Shown: positions 1-5,011 of the stretch, piece after piece
Layout: each line of letters starts with the position of its first letter
Position numbering within the stretch: position 1 is the stretch's first letter
DNA from: Cytophagaceae bacterium UBA6715
GTDB lineage: Bacteria > Bacteroidota > Bacteroidia > Cytophagales > Spirosomataceae
Direction: 5' to 3'
Assembly (NCBI GenBank): GCA_002454335.1
Contig: DKIP01000052.1
Coordinates: 1 to 6,305 of the forward strand
DNA length: 6,305 nt
The notes under the pieces: generated by a model
Database searches by the model: none
The model's input: the letters and a program-made list of their open reading frames with translations, nothing else
What the model was told of the DNA's origin: nothing
Made by a program: the position numbers and the translations under genes

Positions 1-342
1 TTTGAGATTTTCGAAAAATACAAAACACCCGTGGACATGATCACAACATCCGAAGTTTCAGTTTCGGTAACGATTGATCAAACCGCGAATTTGGATGCCA
101 TCATGCGTGAATTGCGCGAATTTGCGGAGTTAGAAGATCCAGATAAAGACCAAGTAATTATCTGCATCGTGGGTAATTTCTGGGCTGACAAAGAAGGTAT
201 TGCAATCAAAGTTTTGGATGCCATCAAAAACATCCCTATTCGCATGATTTCCTACGGAGCCTCTGAGCATAATATTTCACTTTTGGTTGATGCCAAACAT
301 AAAAATGATGCATTAAACGCATTGAACGAAGGACTTTTCTAA
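1..342 (+). CDS. lysC: Aspartate kinase, C-terminal fragment (5' end outside window)
   Basis: Aspartate kinase phosphorylates L-aspartate with ATP in the cytoplasm, the first step towards lysine, threonine, methionine and diaminopimelate. Only the last 113 codons are present. The frame is open to base 1, so the GTG at 31 is an internal valine and not a start. The fragment begins FEIFEKYKTPVDMITTSEVS; the V-D-M-I-T-T-S-E-V-S segment is the hallmark of the tandem ACT domains that bind the feedback inhibitor. The later segments QVIICIVGNF, IPIRMISYGASEHNISLLV and the closing LNEGLF also match the end of bacterial aspartokinases. No homoserine dehydrogenase domain follows, because the TAA at 340-342 ends the protein, so this is not a ThrA-type fusion. 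serS follows after 9 bases. Which amino acid inhibits the enzyme cannot be told from this part. The family is secure; the exact symbol (lysC or another isozyme) is less so. Confidence 0.9.
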   Translation, partial: FEIFEKYKTPVDMITTSEVSVSVTIDQTANLDAIMRELREFAELEDPDKDQVIICIVGNFWADKEGIAIKVLDAIKNIPIRMISYGASEHNISLLVDAKHKNDALNALNEGLF

Positions 343-351
343 ACGAACGCC

Positions 352-1623
352 ATGTTAACGATTCCATTTATCCGTACAAATACGGAACTTACGATTGCCG
401 GTTTAACAAAGAAACACGTAGCTAATGCTGCTGAAATTGTGAACCAACTCATCGCGATGGACGACAAACGGAAGTCCTTGCTCCAACAAGCAGAACAGGC
501 TTTGGAAAAATCCAATGCCGCTGCCAAGGAAATCGGTGCACTCATGCAATCAGGACAGAAAGAATTAGCCGAAGGCAAACGTGCAGAAACCGCCGCGCTT
601 AAAGGTGATATTAAAGTTATGGAAGAAGCGGCACGTGTCGCGGAGAAAGAATTAACCGACTTACTCGTTACGCTTCCGAACCTTCCCCACAGTTCTGTTC
701 CGGAAGGCAAAGTTGCAGAAGACAATGAAATTGTATTAAACTGGGGGACTATCCCAACTTTAAACGAAGGAGCCAAACCCCACTGGGATTTGATTAAAGA
801 TTATGATATCATCGACTTTGATTTAGGCAATAAAATTACCGGTGCAGGATTTCCAGTATATAAAGGAAAAGGAGCACGTTTGCAGCGTGCATTGATCAAC
901 TTCTTCTTGGATGAAGCAATCAAGGCTGGCTATTACGAAATTCAACCTCCTATCTTGATCAACGAAGATTCAGGATTTGGCACGGGACAATTGCCTGACA
1001 AGGAAGGTCAAATGTATGTTACTCAAGCGGAAGGATTGTATTTAATCCCAACGGCAGAGGTACCTATTACTAACTTGTACCGTGACGTGATTGTCAATGA
1101 GAAAGAATTACCCATCAAAAACGTAGGCCATACGCCTTGTTTCCGTCGGGAAGCGGGTTCATGGGGCGCACACGTACGTGGCTTGAATCGCTTACATCAA
1201 TTCGACAAAATTGAAATTGTACAGATTCAAAAACCTGAAAATTCATACGCTGCCCTAGAAGAAATGTCCTTGCATGTGCAAAGCATTCTACAAAAATTAG
1301 AATTGCCTTACCGTGTCTTAAGACTTTGTGGTGGGGATATGGGCTTTACATCTGCGTTGACCTACGACATGGAAGTTTGGTCGGCGGCACAAGGACGCTG
1401 GCTGGAAGTGAGTTCGGTTTCCAACTTTGAAACGTACCAAGCAAATCGCTTAAAATTACGTACGAAGATTGATGGGAAATCCATTCTATGCCACACCTTG
1501 AACGGTTCGGCATTAGCATTGCCTCGTATTGTGGCTGCAATTTTGGAAAATAACCAAGGACCGGATGGAATCAAGATTCCGGCTGTTTTGGTTCCTTATA
1601 CGGGCTATACGCACATCAACTAG
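352..1623 (+). CDS. serS: Seryl-tRNA synthetase (SerRS), complete
   Basis: A cytoplasmic class II aminoacyl-tRNA synthetase that charges tRNA-Ser, and the selenocysteine tRNA where one exists, with serine. The 423-residue length is normal. Residues 1-8, MLTIPFIR, match the usual SerRS N-terminus and support this ATG. Residues about 30-105 are charged and helical, as expected for the antiparallel coiled-coil arm that grips the long variable arm of tRNA-Ser. The catalytic core follows: the serine-binding TAE motif at 234-236 (TAEVPITN); motif 2 at 264-288, beginning CFRREAGSWG and ending LHQFDKIE; CGGDMGFTSALTYDMEVW at 326-343; VSSVSNFETYQANRL at 353-367; and motif 3 at 385-400, containing the arginine in ALALPRIVAAILEN. 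All expected catalytic motifs are present. The start lies 9 bases after the aspartate kinase stop with no good Shine-Dalgarno sequence nearby, suggesting co-transcription. The stop overlaps the convergent response regulator gene. Confidence 0.97.
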   Translation: MLTIPFIRTNTELTIAGLTKKHVANAAEIVNQLIAMDDKRKSLLQQAEQALEKSNAAAKEIGALMQSGQKELAEGKRAETAALKGDIKVMEEAARVAEKELTDLLVTLPNLPHSSVPEGKVAEDNEIVLNWGTIPTLNEGAKPHWDLIKDYDIIDFDLGNKITGAGFPVYKGKGARLQRALINFFLDEAIKAGYYEIQPPILINEDSGFGTGQLPDKEGQMYVTQAEGLYLIPTAEVPITNLYRDVIVNEKELPIKNVGHTPCFRREAGSWGAHVRGLNRLHQFDKIEIVQIQKPENSYAALEEMSLHVQSILQKLELPYRVLRLCGGDMGFTSALTYDMEVWSAAQGRWLEVSSVSNFETYQANRLKLRTKIDGKSILCHTLNGSALALPRIVAAILENNQGPDGIKIPAVLVPYTGYTHIN

Positions 1624-2315
1624 TCCACACTCAATCGGAAACCCTCGCCGTGCAAATTCAATAATTGTACGCGAGGGTCTTCTTTTAACAATTTACGGAG
1701 CTTCGTCATGTATACATCCATGCTGCGCGCATTGAAATAGGTATCATCTCCCCAAATCAATTTCAGTGCATAGGACCGACTAACTGGTCGGCCTAAATTC
1801 TCACACAACAACTTCATAAGCTCGTTTTCCTTGGGAGTAAACTTTTGTTCGTTCCCTTGAAAAACTAAGCGCATTTTTGCTGGAAAGTAGGTAAAATCAC
1901 CTAATTGAATTTCATCAGCCAAAGCCGGTAAAGATTTATCCGAATGGCTTCGACGCAGAATGGCCTCCATGCGCGCCACGAGCACATCCATGGAAAAAGG
2001 TTTGGTCAAGTAATCATCCGCCCCCACTTTAAAGCCTTGCAAAGTATCTTCCTCCATGGATTTGGCTGTCAAAAAAATAATGGGCACATCTAAATGAGTG
2101 GCGCGAATATCTTTGGCCAAAGAGAAGCCGTCTTTTTTAGGCATCATGACATCAAAAACGCAAAGATCAAATGTTCCCTTGACGAAAAAGTCCAAGGCCT
2201 GATCTCCATCATGCGCCCAAATAACATCATAGCCCTTTTTCTTTAAAAATTCACTTAACAATAGACCCAAATTAGGGTCATCTTCTGCCAATAAAATTTG
2301 AGGATTAGTTGCCAT
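1620..2315 (-). CDS. OmpR/PhoB-family response regulator (RprY-like)
   Basis: A 231-residue cytoplasmic transcription factor, full length for the family. The receiver domain spans about 6-121, with the acidic pocket E11-D12-D13, phospho-acceptor D55 (CVFDVMMP), the switch threonine T83 (FLTAK) and K105 (TKPF). All required residues are present. The winged-helix DNA-binding domain spans about 133-229: the FTPKENELMKLLCENLG segment begins at 159, the recognition helix is around 197-210 (RSMDVYMTKLRKLL), and the closing hairpin is HGEGFRLSV. The overall pattern resembles Bacteroidota RprY-type regulators. The ATG overlaps the end of the sensor kinase gene by 11 bases (ATGGCAACTAA), so the two are very probably translationally coupled and form a cognate pair. 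It is the distal gene of the operon, and its TAG shares a CTAG with the serS stop. Its targets are not known; the TCTTAACA repeat upstream of the kinase gene is a candidate site. Confidence 0.95.
   Translation of the reverse strand: MATNPQILLAEDDPNLGLLLSEFLKKKGYDVIWAHDGDQALDFFVKGTFDLCVFDVMMPKKDGFSLAKDIRATHLDVPIIFLTAKSMEEDTLQGFKVGADDYLTKPFSMDVLVARMEAILRRSHSDKSLPALADEIQLGDFTYFPAKMRLVFQGNEQKFTPKENELMKLLCENLGRPVSRSYALKLIWGDDTYFNARSMDVYMTKLRKLLKEDPRVQLLNLHGEGFRLSVD
1641..1686 (+). terminator. Probable serS intrinsic terminator inside the convergent regulator gene
   Basis: An 8-bp GC-rich stem pairs ACCCTCGC (1641-1648) with GCGAGGGT (1671-1678). After a bulged C at 1649 it continues with six more pairs, one a G-T wobble, between 1650-1655 and 1665-1670, closing on a loop at 1656-1664. 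CTTCTTTT (1679-1686) follows on the plus strand. The hairpin begins 17 bases after the serS stop codon, a typical terminator distance. It lies wholly within the last 20 or so codons of the minus-strand response regulator, encoding parts of DPRVQ and HGEGF, so one DNA segment serves as protein code on one strand and probable terminator on the other. The minus strand has only TTTCC beyond the stem, so premature stopping of the regulator message is less likely. Confidence 0.65.
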
Positions 2316-4083
2316 AAGGTATCGTAATTTCGAATGTACTTCCTTTTCCTAATTGACTTTTCACTTGGACGGTTCCTCCATGTGCTTCAACAATTTTCTT
2401 CACATAACTCAATCCCAAGCCAAAGCCTTTGACATTGTGCACATTGCCTGTAGGTACCCGATAAAAGGGTTCAAAAACTTGGGTTAAAACCTCTTTTTTC
2501 ATCCCAATACCCTTATCGGTCACTAAAATAACAAAAACCGAATCTATAGCTTTTGTTTCAATCGTAATCTCGGGAGCCTCAGCGCTGTATTTAACCGCAT
2601 TATCTATCAGATTGTTTATCACATTACTCATATGAACTTCATCGATCAATAAATCTCCCGGCTGTTCTGAAAATGCAGTATGAATCACCCCATTTTTGGC
2701 CATCAACATCGGTTGGTTCATCTCAATAACCTGCTGAATCAGCTCATGCATATTGACTTTTTTCTTCTTCAACACAATTTCTTCCCGTTCCATTTGAGCT
2801 GTTTGCAAAACGCGCTCAACTTGTTGGCCTAAGCGAACATTTTCATCCTTAATAATCCCCAAATAGCGTTGAATACTTCCATTATCATGCACACTAGCAT
2901 CTTCCTGAATCAGTTGCGTAGCCAAGGAAATCGTCGAAATGGGCGTCTTGAATTCATGGGTCATGTTATTGATGAAATCATTTTTGATTTCGGCCAATTT
3001 CTTTTGCTTGAGGATGGTCATCATGGCGATGTAAAAACAGCCGACCATGATGAAAAGCAAGATCGCGGAGCCCAATAAATTCACTCCCATCGTTTGCCAA
3101 ATGAAGCCCATCGAGTCAGGAAAGTACACATGCAAAAATTGACCCGAGGCATGCAGGTCATTGGGGAAAAGTGCCGCCATGAATTGTGGCGTATGTTTTT
3201 TAATGCTTGCATTGGAAGCAAAAATCCAATCTTTCGCTCGTTTGGGTGCTTGCGGAGCAATCCCAAAGGCATAATGCAATTGAATATGTTTCGCGGCTAA
3301 TTCTTTGCGTAACATACTATCGATGTAATGCGGCTCAACACGTTGCGGAATTGGGCGTTCTTTGAACAAATAATCAGAAAAGACTTCCTTCGCCATGGCA
3401 GTTTTTTGAATGACCTTGTCAACTTCTGTTTTTGCAAATTGATTAATTGCCTTTCCGATAGCTCGGCGTTCTTTTTTAGATAATGAATTATCCTTTCGTA
3501 CAGGAGTATGAAAAATATGCCGACGTTTTTTTTGACGATTAACGCTTTTTTTAGCCGGTATACCGTTCAACATCTCGGTCAATTGTTGGTCCTCTTGCAT
3601 TCGTCGTTGAATATCCTGCTCCGGATCCACATTGACTTGGTATTCTTCCGTTATTTCAGCAATCTGCCCATTGGGAAGCATAAATGATTTCCGAACAAAC
3701 ATAATATCTGAGCGAACCTCATTGTGAATGGCGCCTAATCCATTCCGTTGAGAAGGATCTGGACCAATAAATGATTCTGCAATTTTACTTTCTACGGGGG
3801 GAGGAGGGACAAACTCCGGATTTTTCTCAGAAGCTAATTTGGCAGACAACTCTTTTAATTTTTTTTGTTGGGTTTCATAAGTCTGCTGCCTTTGAGCAAG
3901 CATCACCAGCTCCTGTTTCTCGAGTTTACGAACCACCTGTGCCAAACCATCTTGTACGTCGGATGCGAACTGTTCCTTTTTGGTTTCGAGCATGAATCCG
4001 AGCCAATATGCCTGAAAAGCAATGAGCCCCAGCAATGCGAGGGTCATCAAGCCAATAATCAAGCGTATTTTCTTTTGAGTCAT
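2305..4083 (-). CDS. Membrane sensor histidine kinase, large extracytoplasmic domain, no HAMP
   Basis: A 592-residue inner-membrane kinase expected to phosphorylate the regulator encoded just downstream. Transmembrane helix 1 is about residues 7-29 and helix 2 about 333-355. The roughly 300 residues between should face the periplasm. They contain a charged, coiled-coil-like stretch (about 40-90), a PPPP run (93-96), a very basic patch (about 178-211) and no sensor domain I recognise. The start, with AYWLG then a K-E-E/Q-Q-F-like turn and charged helix, resembles many Bacteroidota kinases. Helix 2 runs directly into the HisKA domain, leaving no room for a HAMP domain. H-box NNMTHEFKTPIS carries phospho-accepting H376. 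The ATPase domain has the N-box NVINNLIDNAVKYS (487-500), G1 DKGIGM (523-528), F-box FEPFYR (537-542) and G2 GFGLGLSYVKKIVEAHGG (553-570), all intact. An in-frame TAA at 4104-4102 precedes the ATG, with no other ATG between, which fixes the start. The signal sensed is unknown. Confidence 0.94.
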   Translation of the reverse strand: MTQKKIRLIIGLMTLALLGLIAFQAYWLGFMLETKKEQFASDVQDGLAQVVRKLEKQELVMLAQRQQTYETQQKKLKELSAKLASEKNPEFVPPPPVESKIAESFIGPDPSQRNGLGAIHNEVRSDIMFVRKSFMLPNGQIAEITEEYQVNVDPEQDIQRRMQEDQQLTEMLNGIPAKKSVNRQKKRRHIFHTPVRKDNSLSKKERRAIGKAINQFAKTEVDKVIQKTAMAKEVFSDYLFKERPIPQRVEPHYIDSMLRKELAAKHIQLHYAFGIAPQAPKRAKDWIFASNASIKKHTPQFMAALFPNDLHASGQFLHVYFPDSMGFIWQTMGVNLLGSAILLFIMVGCFYIAMMTILKQKKLAEIKNDFINNMTHEFKTPISTISLATQLIQEDASVHDNGSIQRYLGIIKDENVRLGQQVERVLQTAQMEREEIVLKKKKVNMHELIQQVIEMNQPMLMAKNGVIHTAFSEQPGDLLIDEVHMSNVINNLIDNAVKYSAEAPEITIETKAIDSVFVILVTDKGIGMKKEVLTQVFEPFYRVPTGNVHNVKGFGLGLSYVKKIVEAHGGTVQVKSQLGKGSTFEITIPYGN

Positions 4084-4104
4084 TTTATGATAAAAATCGA
4101 ATTA

Positions 4105-4112
4105 CAAATGTA
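4105..4112 (-). promoter_or_regulatory. Candidate -7 promoter element for the sensor kinase operon
   Basis: Read on the minus strand this is TACATTTG, an exact match to the TAnnTTTG -7 consensus known for Bacteroidota primary-sigma promoters. It lies 21 bases upstream of the kinase ATG, giving a short leader. I see no good TTTG/TTG -33 element at the expected distance, which is common at activator-dependent promoters. The TCTTAACA repeat lies roughly where an activator would sit for this promoter. Confidence 0.45.
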
Positions 4113-4138
4113 GAAAAATGCGGGAAGGATAAAAGAGC

Positions 4139-4156
4139 TCTTAACACTTCTTAACA
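4139..4156. promoter_or_regulatory. Candidate OmpR-family operator: direct repeat TCTTAACA, 10-bp period
   Basis: Two identical copies of TCTTAACA (4139-4146 and 4149-4156) are separated by two bases, so their starts are 10 bp apart, about one helical turn. OmpR/PhoB-family regulators bind head-to-tail as dimers on direct repeats spaced this way; the TTAACA-type repeats of the Bacillus PhoP box are a known parallel in form. The site lies between the two outward-facing promoter elements, so a single bound dimer could influence both the kinase operon and the secreted protein gene. A perfect 10-bp palindrome, AAGAGCTCTT (4133-4142), overlaps its left edge. Binding by the adjacent regulator is inference from geometry and position. 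Confidence 0.45.
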
Positions 4157-4178
4157 AACAAGATTCAAAGGCATTTCG

Positions 4179-4186
4179 TAAGTTTG
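4179..4186 (+). promoter_or_regulatory. Candidate -7 promoter element for the secreted protein gene
   Basis: TAAGTTTG matches the Bacteroidota TAnnTTTG -7 consensus exactly and ends 22 bases before the ATG at 4209. A clear -33 TTTG is missing at the expected distance; the TCTTAACA direct repeat ends 22 bases upstream of this element, covering or abutting the -33 region. The A-rich leader (GCATTAAAAAAATAGCGC) has no Shine-Dalgarno sequence, as is usual in this phylum. Confidence 0.45.
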
Positions 4187-4208
4187 CTCCGCATTAAAAA
4201 AATAGCGC

Positions 4209-4934
4209 ATGAAATATTTAATCCTAACGGCCGCTTTGGCCTTCGCGAGTACAACAGCTTGGGCTCAAGAAAAACAAGAAGCAACCATCAAAATTGTTGT
4301 TGATGACAACGGTAAACAAAAAGTTATTGAGCGCCACTTTTCCGACATCAGCAAGGTGGAAGGCGAAATCAAAAAGCTTTCGGACTCGCTTGATATCGAT
4401 GTGAAAATTTCTGGAGACAGAAAGAAAATCATTCGCATGGACGTGAATAAAAAAGAACTGAAAGGCGGTGATGTTATCATTGAACGCCACGCCGGTTCCC
4501 CCACTCCGGGTCAAGAAAAACGTGTTATGATTTTTCGCAAAGGAGATAAAGATGGTAACATCATATCAGAAAATATCCAAGGACCTCGTGAATTCAAATT
4601 TGAATTTGATGGCCCAGGCGATCACATGAAAGCCTTCCGTAAAATCCATAAAGATGTTCTAGGAGAAGGTTCCAAAACCATTCATGGCTTAAAAGCTACG
4701 CCCAACAAACCGTTCAACGGAAAAATCAGCGTGAAATTTAACGCACCTGAGAAAGGTAATGTGTCGATTTCTATCTTGGATGTCAACGGCAAAGAATTAG
4801 CCAATGAGCAAATCAAAGATTTCCAAGGTGATTACTTGGGACAAATCGATATCAAAAAAGCAGGTGCTGGAGTCTATTTTATCCGCGTGAGCCAAGGCAC
4901 CGACGGAGCTGTAAGACGAGTTAAGGTTGATTAG
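4209..4934 (+). CDS. Secreted protein with T9SS type A-like C-terminal sorting domain, function unknown
   Basis: A 241-residue exported protein. Residues 1-19 form a signal peptide: K2, a hydrophobic core (LILTAALAFA) and probable cleavage after A17-W18-A19 before Q20. Residues 20-155 are a charged, strand-rich region with no domain I recognise. It holds IERH twice (40-43 and 91-94) and alternating patterns such as FKFEFDGPGDHM (129-140). Residues about 157-241 resemble the type A sorting domain of T9SS cargo: a TPNKPFNGKISVKF stretch standing where PNP-NGK-is usual, VSISILDVNGKEL, a GVYFIRVS strand (221-228) and a basic end, RRVKVD. In the family this domain directs export across the outer membrane and surface attachment or release. 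The gene is divergent from the two-component operon and probably co-regulated with it. It has its own promoter element and is followed by two hairpins. It could be a regulon target or an accessory to the sensor; neither is shown. Confidence 0.82.
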   Translation: MKYLILTAALAFASTTAWAQEKQEATIKIVVDDNGKQKVIERHFSDISKVEGEIKKLSDSLDIDVKISGDRKKIIRMDVNKKELKGGDVIIERHAGSPTPGQEKRVMIFRKGDKDGNIISENIQGPREFKFEFDGPGDHMKAFRKIHKDVLGEGSKTIHGLKATPNKPFNGKISVKFNAPEKGNVSISILDVNGKELANEQIKDFQGDYLGQIDIKKAGAGVYFIRVSQGTDGAVRRVKVD

Positions 4935-4941
4935 TCCATTT

Positions 4942-4961
4942 CCCCAGGCTAAAGCCTGGGG
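4942..4961. repeat. Perfect palindromic hairpin, REP-like
   Basis: The arms CCCCAGGC (4942-4949) and GCCTGGGG (4954-4961) are perfectly complementary around a TAAA loop, starting 7 bases after the secreted protein stop codon. The tract that follows (TTATACTTT) is only moderately T-rich, so as an intrinsic terminator it would be weak to middling, though it could protect the 3' end of the message. The type of palindrome, a C-run arm and GCT-aAa-GC centre, resembles dispersed extragenic REP elements that occur in many copies in some genomes and are moved by RAYT transposases. One copy cannot show that. Confidence 0.6.
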
Positions 4962-4981
4962 TTATACTTTCCTCCTAAGAT

Positions 4982-5011
4982 AAAACCCTGAACATACGTT
5001 CGGGGTTTTTT
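4982..5011. terminator. Bidirectional intrinsic terminator between convergent genes
   Basis: A 12-bp stem with one T-G wobble pairs AAAACCCTGAAC (4982-4993) with GTTCGGGGTTTT (4998-5009), closing on the loop ATAC. On the plus strand the 3' arm runs into a T tract (5006-5011, then ATTT), ending transcription of the secreted protein gene. Read from the minus strand, the other arm ends in TTTT then ATC, serving the prolyl oligopeptidase gene, whose stop codon directly abuts the stem at 5010-5012. Confidence 0.85.

Noticed and set aside
31..33. GTG as a start for a 103-residue protein
   Set aside because: The frame is open upstream to base 1 and encodes FEIFEKYKTP, which continues the aspartate kinase homology, so the GTG is an internal valine codon.
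339..776. 145-codon open frame on the minus strand opposite serS
   Set aside because: It lies antisense to the conserved coiled-coil arm of serS; the translation is low-complexity Ser/Ala-rich with no family signature, so it is a shadow of serS.
1141..1215. SerRS motif 2 reads SWGAHVRGLNRLHQF rather than the common SAGRDTRGLIRQHQF
   Set aside because: RGLNRLHQF-type motif 2 is, as I recall it, usual in Bacteroidota SerRS, and the key arginine, glutamate and HQF residues are present; no sign of a specialised or inactive paralogue.
4224..4514. Two minus-strand open frames opposite the secreted protein gene
   Set aside because: Phe/Ser-rich translations are what the complement of Lys/Asp/Glu-rich coding produces; the plus-strand frame has a signal peptide, a sorting domain and a promoter element.
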